Positions 1 to 8,048 of a stretch of DNA of 35,215 nt are shown here, piece by piece. The stretch covers positions 1 through 35,215 of the forward strand of contig JAJZMD010000171.1 in NCBI GenBank assembly GCA_021803085.1. The letters are read 5' to 3'. Each line of letters starts with the position of its first letter. Positions within the stretch are counted from its first letter, which is position 1. Below the pieces are notes generated by a model. It was given only the letters and a program-made list of their open reading frames with translations. It was not told the DNA's origin and made no database searches. The position numbers and the translations under genes are program-made. The DNA is from Actinomycetes bacterium (GTDB lineage: Bacteria > Actinomycetota > Acidimicrobiia > Acidimicrobiales > RAAP-2).

Positions 1-2
1 AG

Positions 3-314
3 GAGATGCCCGCCCTCGCCGCCACCGCCCGACGGCTCCAAGGAAGTGTCGCCTTCGTCGGGATCGACACCAACGACCAACGTGGCGCCGCCCTCAGCTT
101 CGCCTCCCAGACCGGAGTCAAGTACCCGCTCGGCTTCGACCCGCACGCGAGCGCGGCCAACGACTACGGCGTGTACGGCTTGCCCACCACCTTCTTCATT
201 TCCGCCCAAGGCAAGCTGCTCGGCCGCCAGGTTGGCGGGATGACCGCCCAGCGTCTCGACCAGCTGATCCAGCAGACCTTCAGCATCCACGCAACCACCG
301 CGGGCAGCAGGTGA
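3..314 (+). CDS. TlpA/thioredoxin-like disulfide reductase, C-terminal part
   Basis: The reading frame is open from the window edge, so this is the C-terminal ~103 residues of a longer gene; the ATG at 6 is probably internal because the residues before and after it (E-MPALAATARRL) match the stretch that follows the CxxC active site in TlpA/ResA proteins. The part seen has the central strand VAFVGIDTND, the helix with YPLGFDP, and the cis-proline loop GLPTTFFIS followed by GKLLGRQVGG, all typical of the redoxin fold. The family acts outside the membrane in thiol-disulfide exchange, for example in cytochrome c maturation. The catalytic cysteines would lie upstream of the window and cannot be checked. 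Confidence 0.85.
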   Translation, partial: EMPALAATARRLQGSVAFVGIDTNDQRGAALSFASQTGVKYPLGFDPHASAANDYGVYGLPTTFFISAQGKLLGRQVGGMTAQRLDQLIQQTFSIHATTAGSR

Positions 315-379
315 ACGGCTAGAGGGCAGATCCGCAGCGCTCCTCCGTCGCCGGGAGCACCGCAAACGGCTGATCCACA

Positions 380-1259
380 TCAGGTCGGTCCCGAGTACGA
401 ACGTCGTGCACTTCCCCGAGCGACGCGTGCCATCGTCGTGAGCTTCCTGCCGTCGCCCCCACAGGCGGGCGCGTGCACCGATAGAGTGAGGGTCGAATCG
501 GTCCTGACCCCCAATTCGATCACGTCGAGGGCAATAGTGCCTGTGCCAGGCACCCGGACCTTGAGGGGTCCGGCGAAGGACTCGCGTACCTCTGTAGGTC
601 GACCACCATGATCGGAACTCGTCACTGGCGTCACTGAGCGCGCTGACTAGCTCGGCGAAGCGGGAGTCTCCGGCGTGCTCTCCTGCGGCGGCTCGGAACG
701 CGGCGAGGAGGACGCGGCTGCGCCGCTCCCAGTTGACCCACGTCCGCCGCCGCCCGGGCTCGGCGAAGGCCAGCCACATGACGTTGCACCGGCCCTCGGG
801 CAGCGTCTCGGGCTGCCAGATGTGAGAGAAGGTCTCGTTCCACGCGACGAAGTCGAATCTCGGTCCGAGTAGGCAGGCGGGCGCCGGGAGCACGGTGTCG
901 AGCACGCGGGTGACATCGGGGCTTGCCCCTTCCGGGATCTGGTCGAGGTCGGGCAGGGGCAGACCGGCGAGGCGTCGCAGGTGCCTGTGCGCCTCGCGGT
1001 CGAGGCGTAACGTCCGGGCCAGCGCGTCGATGACTGGCTCGCTCGTGGCGATGGGGCGGCCTTGCTCCAGCCACGTGTACCACGTGACACCCACGCCCGA
1101 GAGCAGGGCAATCTCCTCCCGGCGCAACCCAGGCGTGTTGCGTCGTCGCGGTGGCGGATCCAGGCCGACGTCGTGTGGCTGCAGGCTGGCCCGACGGGCC
1201 TTTAGGTACGAGGCCAGCTCAAGACGCCGAGCCGCACTGAGATTGGCAGGGGTCCCCAT
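380..1259 (-). pseudogene. MmyB-type XRE transcriptional regulator, frameshifted
   Basis: Read from the ATG at 1259, the product is an N-terminal helix-turn-helix (RRNTPGLRREEIALLSGVGV, then TWYTWLEQGR) followed by the MmyB-like ligand-binding domain (PAPACLLGPRFDFVAWNETF, later EFRSWWSTY). At about 591-599 the homology jumps to another frame (EVRESFAGPLKVRVPG) and ends at 380. Skipping one base there restores an alignment with the intact paralogue at 4770-5606 (WWSTY-EV against WWSRYNV). Without the correction the first frame runs on with no stop into the flanking region. The domain order and about 280-residue length otherwise equal the paralogue. The shift is either a true inactivating mutation or a sequencing error. 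Family members usually repress neighbouring oxidoreductase genes. Confidence 0.85.
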
Positions 1260-1639
1260 GACGTCGACATACCCAATGGGTGGTTCGTCTACTACTAGGA
1301 GTAACAGTACCCGGGCGAGGCATGGCGGTACTTCCGCCGCATTCCCTACCATCGACCCTGCAGGCATCTCGCTCCGGTGAGGCTCGCCGACCCGCCCGAG
1401 ACGCCTTGGTCGCCGTCGTCAGTTTCCAAAGTCGGCGAGCCGAGGGAGGAGGTGACACCGGAGGCGTTCCGCGTCTGGTGGTGTGGCGATGGATGAAGCT
1501 GTTTGCAGAGCGGTGAGCGAAAGCGACGTGCGACGGCGCCGCCTTCGCCCGGCAGGATTTGGCTGGTGACGGCTTGCGCTCGGTCGGAACGCCGACATCC
1601 TCACCCGCGATGGCTTCCACCATATTCCCCGGCGAGCCT
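1260..1639. other. intergenic/decayed stretch without a recognisable gene
   Basis: About 380 bases between the frameshifted regulator and the transposase remnant. Open frames exist on both strands but none gives a protein I recognise. Next to the regulator start are an 11-bp palindrome ACCCAATGGGT (1271-1281) and the heptamer CTACTAG (1292-1298), the latter also present upstream of the second MmyB-type gene. These are candidate control sites. Confidence 0.5.
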
Positions 1640-1983
1640 GCCCCGAGCGAGCGGTCCGGACGATGACGAGGCAGAGGCCCAGGTCCCGCTCGGCGCATGC
1701 AGGTCCGAGCAGCTTTGCCATGTCGAGCTTGTCCGCCAACGCGTAGAGGTGGCGACGTGGCCGTGCGGGAGGCTGCGCTCGATGTCGAAGCCCTCGCCGG
1801 CCAGCACATGGGTCTCGTCCCTGAGCGACTGACGGACGAGCTCGATCGTCTCGGCCGGCAGGTGCGAGAGGTTGGCGCGAGCGTGACGTTCTTCACCTTG
1901 CCACCCTCGCGGAAAGAGCGCCGCAGAGGGTGGGTCTCGTAGACAACCCCGTTGTGCTGACGACGTGTAGTCGCCACGTGCAT
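1640..1983 (-). pseudogene. remnant of an IS1634-type transposase (N-terminal part)
   Basis: Three successive minus-strand frames together spell the N-terminus of an IS1634-family transposase. The first gives MHVATTRRQHNGVVYETH and then GGKVKNVTLA. The second gives ANLSHLPAETIELVRQSL and GFDIERSLPHGHVAT. The third gives ADKLDMAKLLGPACAERDL. Two frameshifts (near 1870 and 1745) and loss of the catalytic C-terminal part, which should continue for roughly 400 more residues, make it inactive. No inverted terminal repeats were found. It shows that an insertion sequence once landed between the MmyB-type gene and the OsmC gene. The family assignment is from recalled conserved motifs. Confidence 0.7.
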
Positions 1984-1998
1984 GGCCGTACTCGTTCT

Positions 1999-2535
1999 CT
2001 AGTCCGAACTTGCGGCTGGTGCGAGGCGTGCCTCGACCTGGACCGGGTTGGCCAGGGTGTTGCCGACCGGGGAGGTGGCGAGCACATGGCGGTGCAGTTC
2101 CTCCAGCTGGTCCCTCGGAGCGTCGGCGTCGAGGTGGACCTCTACGTTGATGCGGTCGTAGCCCGCGTTGCCCCCGGCGAGCCCGAGGAAGACCGGCAGG
2201 TCGATCTCGCCCCGTAAGGTGATCTCGAGCGCGTCGATGCGGATGCCGCGCACCGCGGCGTTGGCCGCATAGCCGACGGCCAGGCACTGGCCCAAGGCGC
2301 CGAGCAGGTGCTCGACGGCGTTGGGTCCCGTGTCGGTACCCGCCAGCCAGGTCGGCTCGTCTGCTCGCACCGGGGGAAGCTCGCGGACCTGGGCCTCGGC
2401 CCGGAACCCTCCGAGCCACTGCACCCTCGCCGACCAAGTGGAATGGCCCGCCTCGGGGTCGACCTGGTACTTCTCGACCAGCTGGTGCAGGGTGGCCATG
2501 TCGACGTCGTTCAAGTTGGTGGTCGTCTCGTTCAT
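1999..2535 (-). CDS. OsmC family protein
   Basis: A 178-residue protein of the OsmC/Ohr fold. Visible hallmarks are the central helix region NAVEHLLGALGQCLAVGYAA, containing the single family cysteine (GQC), the β-rich N-terminal half (STWSARVQWLGGF), and the C-terminal stretch TSPVGNTLANPVQVEARL. OsmC-like proteins are cytosolic and often reduce organic hydroperoxides with a cysteine pair. Here the second cysteine of true OsmC/Ohr is absent, so peroxidase activity is uncertain. A ribosome site GAGAGGATCC lies before the ATG. The gene follows the diiron protein gene by 65 bp on the same strand and probably shares its transcript. Confidence 0.93.
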   Translation of the reverse strand: MNETTTNLNDVDMATLHQLVEKYQVDPEAGHSTWSARVQWLGGFRAEAQVRELPPVRADEPTWLAGTDTGPNAVEHLLGALGQCLAVGYAANAAVRGIRIDALEITLRGEIDLPVFLGLAGGNAGYDRINVEVHLDADAPRDQLEELHRHVLATSPVGNTLANPVQVEARLAPAASSD

Positions 2536-2600
2536 CGCTGGGATCCTCTCGCGCGGGTGTTCCTGGACAATTGGTTAGGTTCGCTTCGCTGGGCGGCGCG

Positions 2601-3626
2601 TCACATGAAGGTCTTGACCGCCTCGCCGTGCAGGGAGGAGATCTCCTGGGCGACCTCCTCGGGGAAACCGGCCCGGCGCAAGCGCATCAGGCGCTTGTCG
2701 TGCATCTGGTGGTAGAGGTCCTTCACGGCCTCCACGCCCGACTCGATCTGGCGGTCCTGGGTGCCGCCACCGCCCAGGATCGCGAGCGCCGATTGCACCG
2801 CCGCGCTGGCCCCGGCCGAGGCACGCACGAACGCCGCCCGGCGCTCGGCCGCGGCCAGGAGCTCGGTCGCGAGCTCGGGCTGGCGGGCCAGCCGCCAGCC
2901 GACGTGGTCCAGGCCGTAGCCGACGTGGCGTGCCTCGTCGCGGCGGGTGCGGCGCATGATCTGGCGGGTGACCTCGTCAGGAGCGTGGATCTCCAAGAAG
3001 CGCAGCAGTTCCAAGAAGGTGCCCTCGCCCACCACGTGCAGTAGGAACGACACCTCGGTGAAGTCCTCGTGGCTCAGCAGCGAACGCAGCGCCCACTGGG
3101 TGGCGGGCTCCACCTTGCCCAGGCCCTTCCCGCCGGCAAGTGCCCGCTTGGTGAACACCTCGATGTGTCGGGCCTCGTCCTTGACCTGGGAGGCGAGCAC
3201 CAGGGCCACCTCGGTGTACTCCGGGTGCACTCGGGGCAGGAGCTTGGCTGGCAGGTACAGCGCCACGAACTCGTTCTCGGCCAGGAACGTCATGACCTGG
3301 GCCACCGCCGACTCCACCGCGTCGGGCAAATCCACGAGCCGGTCCCAGGCGATGTCGGTGGTGGCGTCCCACTGCTGGGCGTTGGCCGACTCGTAGAGCT
3401 GGGCCAGCCCCTCGGCCCACACCTCGTCGCGCCGGGCGAAATCGAAGTCGATGACCGGCGAAGCGGGGTCGGCTTGGGCGCCTCGGGGGGCGAGACCGTG
3501 GCGGGGGTTGGCCACCTCGGGCGGCTCGGGCACGCTCCCCATCCCCTGGGCAAAGCGCAACTCACCCGGGCGGTCGGGCACCTCAACCGTCAGCCCGTAC
3601 TCCTCGGTGTCCGTCGCAGTCGCCAT
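2601..3626 (-). CDS. ferritin-like diiron-domain protein
   Basis: A 341-residue helical protein with the full set of carboxylate-bridged diiron ligands in the order expected of R2-like ferritin folds: Glu117 or Glu119 (LAENEF), Glu151-x-x-His154 (DEARH), Glu201 (VGEGTF) and Glu231-x-x-His234 (RRDEARH). The two DEARH boxes are about 80 residues apart. Such folds serve as oxidases, oxygenases or ribonucleotide-reductase-like proteins; which one applies here cannot be read from the sequence. The start is supported by a strong AGGAGGTC ribosome site just upstream. It heads a two-gene unit with the OsmC gene, suggesting a role in oxidative stress or O2-dependent chemistry. Function beyond the diiron fold is inference. 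Confidence 0.88.
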   Translation of the reverse strand: MATATDTEEYGLTVEVPDRPGELRFAQGMGSVPEPPEVANPRHGLAPRGAQADPASPVIDFDFARRDEVWAEGLAQLYESANAQQWDATTDIAWDRLVDLPDAVESAVAQVMTFLAENEFVALYLPAKLLPRVHPEYTEVALVLASQVKDEARHIEVFTKRALAGGKGLGKVEPATQWALRSLLSHEDFTEVSFLLHVVGEGTFLELLRFLEIHAPDEVTRQIMRRTRRDEARHVGYGLDHVGWRLARQPELATELLAAAERRAAFVRASAGASAAVQSALAILGGGGTQDRQIESGVEAVKDLYHQMHDKRLMRLRRAGFPEEVAQEISSLHGEAVKTFM

Positions 3627-3781
3627 GGCCGACCTCCTGAGCGTAATTGTTGACCATGTTAGTCGGGATTAGGGGCCGAGGGCGACGGGCTCCAGTCGGT
3701 CGGGTCGAGCGGCAAGCGCCGTCTCGCCGCGTTGTCCGATCCGGCACCGCCATCGCAGGGCTCAAGGGATCGAACGCGCTT

Positions 3782-3808
3782 GGCGTCACGCCGCAGCGGC
3801 GTGACGCC
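3782..3808. repeat. perfect 11-bp hairpin
   Basis: GGCGTCACGCC, a 5-base loop GCAGC, then GGCGTGACGCC: a perfect 11-bp stem between the diiron gene's upstream region and the small membrane gene that is read towards it. No T-run follows on either strand, so a classical intrinsic terminator is not proven. A terminator for the minus-strand gene ending at 3883 or a protein-binding palindrome are both possible. Confidence 0.75.
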
Positions 3809-3882
3809 CATCGACAGCGGATTCGGGCCTGTCGACGTGGGCGTCCCGAACGCCTTTGGCTGCGGTGCGTGGCCGCAGGCGG

Positions 3883-4146
3883 TCACGAAGGTCGAGTGCG
3901 CAGCGCCACGCCGACAACGACGAGCACGATCCCGAGGAGCTGGGCGGGGAGATGGAGCTGCATGTGCGCCATGGCTCCGCTGAGCGCGCCGATGTAGCCG
4001 AAACCGAACAGGGTCACCCCAAGGACGATGAGCGCCCATTTGAGGACGCGCTTGGCGCGTACTGCCGGCGGCGGTCTGAGGTCCACCTTGACCGGGGTGA
4101 AGTGCCCGCTCACTGCTCTGGCCAGAGGCTCCTGGTTCGCCGCCAC
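3883..4146 (-). CDS. small two-helix membrane protein, unknown function
   Basis: About 87 residues from a GTG at 4146. A polar N-terminus (AANQEPLARAVSGHFTPVKV) precedes two hydrophobic helices (VLKWALIVLGVTLFGFGYIG and LPAQLLGIVLVVVGVAL) and a short Arg-rich tail. The frame stays open upstream, but that part is Arg/Pro-rich and looks non-coding, so the GTG is a best guess; no convincing ribosome site was seen. The hydrophobic pattern and codon use fit a real gene. I do not recognise a family. It stands alone between a hairpin and the broken rhodanese gene. Confidence 0.55.
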   Translation of the reverse strand: MAANQEPLARAVSGHFTPVKVDLRPPPAVRAKRVLKWALIVLGVTLFGFGYIGALSGAMAHMQLHLPAQLLGIVLVVVGVALRTRPS

Positions 4147-4322
4147 GGCGTTCCCGGCTACCGAGGACTGGCCTCGGTGCCAACGATCAGCTGACTGCTG
4201 CGTCGTCGTGGGCACCACCGGGGACCGGAAGGCCAAGGGCTGGACGCTCCGAGCTTGACGCGGACCGCTGGGCCCGGAGCTGGTCACCGCCAGCCCGTGC
4301 GCGATCGCCGGGCTCACGGGTT

Positions 4323-4681
4323 CTACTGGACGAGGCGCGGCCGGCAAGAAGTGGCCAACGACGGAGGATCGACCACAAAGGAGATCACGCCTCCCGGGCC
4401 CGTTCGCCCATCGGGGATCAAGATCGGCAAGCCGTCCCGTTGCCACGCCTCTGCTCCCCGTCCATGTTCTCCGCATCGAAACCGCGCCATGCGAGCAGCT
4501 CGGCTGTCGTCTCGCTGCGCTACCCCGTCCGGCACGCCGTGACGATTGACCGAGACGGGTCCAGCTCGGACTGACTCGCGTCGACGTCCGCAGTCGGCAC
4601 GTGCCTGGCACCTGCGATACGACCAGCCCGCCACTCGTCGATCTCCCGCACGTCGATAATCTGCAGGGTCGGCCCGCTCGT
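4323..4681 (-). pseudogene. rhodanese-like domain, broken
   Basis: On the minus strand one frame gives TLQIIDVREIDEWRAGRIAG, then ARHVP and SIVTACRTG, which are the N-terminal half and the catalytic-cysteine loop (CRTGxRS) of a rhodanese domain. An in-frame TAG (4520-4522) follows the glycine of that loop, after which RSETTAELLAWRGFDAENMD continues. Near 4450-4464 the homology shifts frame to GAEAWQRDGLPILIPDGRTG. A TGA also lies directly before the first recognisable residues and no start is available. Rhodaneses move sulfane sulfur; this copy cannot be translated as one protein unless the sequence has errors. Confidence 0.75.
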
Positions 4682-4769
4682 TCACAGCTTTTCGGATCTA
4701 TCGGCAGACCTCTCCGGCCCGGTCTTGGCGGATGGGCTGCTCTTACCTGGTGGACTGTGAGCGACAGGA

Positions 4770-5606
4770 TCACACGAGTCCGGCGAGCTTGTCGCGGTCC
4801 GCCAGCCGAGCAGCAACGTGCACGACGAGCGTGAGCGAAGGATGGGCAGCGATCTTCAGCTCTACGACGTCGATGTGGACCGTGCCGACGTCGGGGTGCC
4901 GGACGGTGATCTTTGCGGTGAGGGCTTGCTCGACGTTGTAGCGGCTCCACCACTCGCAGAACCGCTCGCTCTCCTCCTGGAGAGCCTGAATCAGCTCTGC
5001 GAAGCGCGCATCGCCGGGGTGCTCGGCGGCAGCGGCGCGGAACTGGCCGAGGAGGTGGTGGCCGCGCTCTTGCCAGCCGACGGTTCGGCGTGCGGTGGTG
5101 CCTTTGGCGAAGTAGAGCCACATGAGGTTCCGTCGACTGTCGGGGAGCGAGCCCGGCTTCCAGAGCCGGTCGAAGGGATCGTTCCAGGCGAGGAAGTCGA
5201 AACGCGGGCCGAGCAGGCAGGCGGGTGCGGGCTCAAGGGTGGCGAGCAGCCGGGTGAGCTCGGGTCCAACGTCGTCGGGCATCTGGTCGGGCTTGGGGAC
5301 GGCGAGCCCGGCGAGGCGTCGGAGGTGGCGGTGGGACTCGGCGTCGAGGCGGAACGCCCGGGCGAGAGCGTCGACGACTTGGGGGCTCGGGTCAACGGGA
5401 CGGGCTTGTTCGAGCCACGTGTACCACGTCACGCTCACGCCTGAGAGCTGGGCGACCTCCTCACGGCGAAGGCCAGGCGTGTTGCGCCGGCCGCCGATGG
5501 CATAGAGACCGAGATCCTCGGGGTGCAGCTCGGCGCGCCGGGCACGGAGGAAGGCGGCGAGTTCGGCCCGCCGGGTGGCTGCGGGGTCGCACACCGCGGT
5601 CCGCAT
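4770..5606 (-). CDS. MmyB-type XRE family transcriptional regulator
   Basis: A full-length 278-residue regulator. Residues ~12-80 form the helix-turn-helix (RRNTPGLRREEVAQLSGVSV, then TWYTWLEQARPVDPSPQVVD), with the family's LRREEVAxLSGVSxTWYTWLEQ signature. Residues ~110-265 are the MmyB-like ligand-binding domain (PACLLGPRFDFLAWNDPFDR, NLMWLYF, FCEWWSRYNV, HPDVGTVHIDVVEL). In this family a hydrophobic ligand or fatty acid bound in the C-terminal PAS-like pocket is thought to modulate DNA binding, often repressing adjacent redox genes. The ligand here is unknown. An imperfect dyad lies 20-55 bp upstream. It is a close paralogue of the frameshifted copy at 380-1259. Confidence 0.93.
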   Translation of the reverse strand: MRTAVCDPAATRRAELAAFLRARRAELHPEDLGLYAIGGRRNTPGLRREEVAQLSGVSVTWYTWLEQARPVDPSPQVVDALARAFRLDAESHRHLRRLAGLAVPKPDQMPDDVGPELTRLLATLEPAPACLLGPRFDFLAWNDPFDRLWKPGSLPDSRRNLMWLYFAKGTTARRTVGWQERGHHLLGQFRAAAAEHPGDARFAELIQALQEESERFCEWWSRYNVEQALTAKITVRHPDVGTVHIDVVELKIAAHPSLTLVVHVAARLADRDKLAGLV

Positions 5607-5625
5607 GTGAAAAGCCTACCGCTCT

Positions 5626-5661
5626 CCTGGTAGTCCGGCTACTAGTACAAATACCACCAGG
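5626..5661. promoter_or_regulatory. candidate operator upstream of the MmyB-type regulator
   Basis: CCTGGTAG (5626-5633) and CCACCAGG (5654-5661) are inverted arms matching at 7 of 8 positions, separated by 20 bases that include CTACTAGTA. CTACTAG also occurs upstream of the frameshifted paralogue (1292-1298). The position 20-55 bp before the start suggests autoregulation; this is inference. Confidence 0.4.
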
Positions 5662-5813
5662 CAGCCGGTGGCTCTGCGGGTTTACCCTGATCGTGGGCCG
5701 GTGTCACCGAAGCACCGAAGAGGCCCCCCGGCGACATGCCTCGGGTCGTCTCCGTCAGTCTCGTGTGGCGCCAGCTCTCGTGAAGGATCTGGCACACACG
5801 TGAAGGCGATCAC

Positions 5814-6476
5814 ATGACGGAGAGCCGACTCGTCGACCGACACACGCCGCGGAATGGCGCCGTACCGCCCGCCGGTTGCAGGGTGCAGGACGCGCCGGCG
5901 TCCGGTGGGCCGAGCCGGCATCAATCCCAGCGCGGTCGGCTTACGACCGGCGTGCTCACGCTCGTCGCGGGCGCACTCGTCCTCGCCGCCTGCGGCGGCG
6001 GAGCGACGTCGTCGACGGCCACCACGGTCCGAGCAAAGCCGACCGGGTCCACCTCGTCGTCGACGACCGATCCGGCAGGTGCAGCGGTGCTCGCCGCCTA
6101 CCGGGCCGGCTGGAAGGCCTTCGAACAGGCCCTGGCGACCGCCAATCCAGCAGACCCAGCATTGGCGGCAACCATGGTGGAGCCCCAACTCCAGTCGGTG
6201 AAGGCGAACTTGCTCGCCGACCAGGTGCACGGGATGGTCGGTCGGGGGACGACCACCTTGCACCCCAAGGTCGTCTCGATCTCCGCGACGAGCGCGACGG
6301 TGGTGGACTGCGCCTACAGCACCGCCGAGCTCGTCTACGCGAAGACAGGCAAGCCAGTGCCACCGATCACGCCGCCGGAGAACGACGGCGTGCGCTCCAC
6401 ACTGGTGCTCGTCAATGGGACCTGGAAGATCTACAAGCAGATGGTGACGGACGGGACATGCGCTCCTGGCTCGTGA
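5814..6476 (+). CDS. secreted lipoprotein at the head of the Tad locus
   Basis: A 220-residue protein. A polar, Arg-containing N-terminus of about 42 residues precedes the hydrophobic stretch TTGVLTLVAGALVLAAC, ending in a lipobox (VLAAC) with the lipidated Cys at about residue 60. Then comes a Ser/Thr-rich linker (SSTATTVRAKPTGSTSSST) and a globular domain (AVLAAYRAGWKAFEQAL to VLVNGTWKIYKQMV). The fold resembles the small exported lipoproteins of actinobacteria with an NTF2-like α+β pattern, but I cannot name a family. The long pre-lipobox segment suggests the true start could be downstream, though no better ATG is available. It overlaps the next gene by 19 bp, so the two are likely co-translated. 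Confidence 0.8.
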   Translation: MTESRLVDRHTPRNGAVPPAGCRVQDAPASGGPSRHQSQRGRLTTGVLTLVAGALVLAACGGGATSSTATTVRAKPTGSTSSSTTDPAGAAVLAAYRAGWKAFEQALATANPADPALAATMVEPQLQSVKANLLADQVHGMVGRGTTTLHPKVVSISATSATVVDCAYSTAELVYAKTGKPVPPITPPENDGVRSTLVLVNGTWKIYKQMVTDGTCAPGS

Positions 6477-7348
6477 TCCCGGCGGTCGTTCTCGTGGCCG
6501 CTGGGACGATCCTCATCGGCGTGGAACCGGCGTGGGCCGGAGATCCAAACGGCCAATACAGCTACTCGAACGCCCAGGCGTCAGGCGGTCAGCTGAGCGT
6601 GCAGGCCGGCGTCACTGAGTGGACTCCCCCGGCGAGTTCTTCGTGGGCAGCCAGCGCGCGGCCTGATCCGCCGCCCGGCAAGGTCAATCCCAACCAGCCC
6701 TACGGCTGCACCTACGCCGCGGTCCCACAAGGCCAGGCGCTGCTCGGGGCTGGTGGGCCGACGCCTGGACAGTGGATCGTCCCGACCTGCGCCGGACCCG
6801 GGGTGATCAACCCGATGCCGCCGTTCTGGGTGACCGGCGCAAAGCTCGCGGCAGCGACGATCCAGGTCGCCCCGGTGGTAGTAGCCGAGCAGGCGGCGAA
6901 GACCCTCGGGCTCACCTCGGCGGTGATCGAGATGGCCCCGCCCGATGGTCACCCGCAGCTGGTCAACGTGGCGACCTGGCTGTGGGTAAACCCCACCACC
7001 TGGCACCCGGTGACCGCCACCGCAACCGCCGGCCCGGTGACGACGACGGCGACCGCGACGCCGACCAAGGTGATCTGGGACATGGGCGACGGCTCCACGG
7101 TCACCTGCGTGGGACCGGGCACCCCGTACGACCCGTCTGCGCCGAACGCCACGAGCACCTGCTCGTACACCTGGTCGACGGCGGGCACCTACACCGTGAC
7201 TGCCACCATCTACTGGTCGGTCACCTGGAGCGCTGCGGGCGCGGCGGGCGGCGGGACACTCGGCGTGCAGGCCGGCCCGGCTTCCCGGGTCACGGTCCAA
7301 GTCGTCCAGTCCGAGGCGATCAACACCCCGAGCAGCGGAGGCAGCTGA
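6458..7348 (+). CDS. secreted PKD-like domain protein
   Basis: 296 residues from the ATG at 6458, which lies inside the end of the lipoprotein gene. A Sec signal peptide (MRSWLVIPAVVLVAAGTILI, cleavage near PAWAG) precedes an extracellular region with Pro-rich and Cys-containing segments (NQPYGCTYAAVPQGQ and WIVPTCAGPG). A C-terminal PKD-like β-sandwich shows WDMGDGSTVTC and STCSYTWSTAGTYTVTATIY. The Asp-Gly-Asp-like turn and the Y-T-W...AGTYTV strand are PKD hallmarks. Such domains mediate surface or protein contacts. Encoded just before CpaB-like and Tad assembly genes, it may be an accessory or adhesin of the pilus; that role is inferred from position. Confidence 0.85.
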   Translation: MRSWLVIPAVVLVAAGTILIGVEPAWAGDPNGQYSYSNAQASGGQLSVQAGVTEWTPPASSSWAASARPDPPPGKVNPNQPYGCTYAAVPQGQALLGAGGPTPGQWIVPTCAGPGVINPMPPFWVTGAKLAAATIQVAPVVVAEQAAKTLGLTSAVIEMAPPDGHPQLVNVATWLWVNPTTWHPVTATATAGPVTTTATATPTKVIWDMGDGSTVTCVGPGTPYDPSAPNATSTCSYTWSTAGTYTVTATIYWSVTWSAAGAAGGGTLGVQAGPASRVTVQVVQSEAINTPSSGGS

Positions 7349-7362
7349 GGGAAGGACCCGCG

Positions 7363-8046
7363 ATGGCCATCACCACGTCTCGACCTTCGACGAACGGGCG
7401 CCGGGCAGCCGCCGATGCCCGAAGTGGGGGAACGCCGGCCCGCCGGCCGGGACGGCGCCGCCAGACCCCGCTGGTCGTGGTCGGGGTGCTACTCGTGGTC
7501 GGCTGCGCGCTCGGGTTCGCCGACGCCTCGTTGAGCCTCGCCAGCCACCAAGACGTCCTCGTCATCGCCCAGCCGCTCGCCGCCGGCCAGATCCTCACCA
7601 CCGGCGACTTGCGGGCGGTGCGCGTCTCGACCGGTGTCGGCCTCGGGGTGGTGCCCGTCGGCGAGGAAGCAAGCGTGGTGGGCCGGCCCGTCGCCGTACC
7701 GCTCGTGGCGGGGGCGCTTCTCACCCCAGGCGAGCTCGGCACGCGCTCTGCGGTGGCGTCCGGCGCGGACGTAGTGGCGATCGCGCTCAAAGCGGGGCTG
7801 TTCCCCCCCGACCTCGCGCCCGGCGACCGGGTGCAGGTCGTCCCGGTCGTGACGGCGTCGTCGGGGAGCACCACGCTCAACGCCGGCCCGGTCGACGCCA
7901 CCGTGCTCGGCGTGCAGGTCGCCCCGGCGGGCTCGGGTGCCGCCACGGTCTTCTCCCTCCAGGTGCGAAACAGCGTCGCCGATGGGGTCGCCTCGCTCGC
8001 CGCGGCCGGCGACGCCAGCTTGGTCCAGCTCGGAGCCGGGAGCTGA
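7363..8046 (+). CDS. SAF-domain protein, CpaB/RcpC-like
   Basis: 227 residues. After a basic N-terminus (RRPGRRRQT) comes one membrane helix (PLVVVGVLLVVGCALGFADA, residues ~37-56) and an SAF domain: VLVIAQPLAAGQILTTGDL, then AVRVSTGVGLGVVPVGEEAS and GRPVAVPLVAGALLTPGEL. The C-terminal part (VAIALKAGLFPPDLAPGDRV) matches the RcpC/CpaB region. CpaB-like proteins sit in the envelope and help assemble or gate Tad pili. The start has a GGAAGGA ribosome site. The actinobacterial form is short and lacks the larger C-terminal domain of proteobacterial CpaB. The next gene starts 2 bp after its stop. Confidence 0.88.
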   Translation: MAITTSRPSTNGRRAAADARSGGTPARRPGRRRQTPLVVVGVLLVVGCALGFADASLSLASHQDVLVIAQPLAAGQILTTGDLRAVRVSTGVGLGVVPVGEEASVVGRPVAVPLVAGALLTPGELGTRSAVASGADVVAIALKAGLFPPDLAPGDRVQVVPVVTASSGSTTLNAGPVDATVLGVQVAPAGSGAATVFSLQVRNSVADGVASLAAAGDASLVQLGAGS

Positions 8047-8048
8047 TC

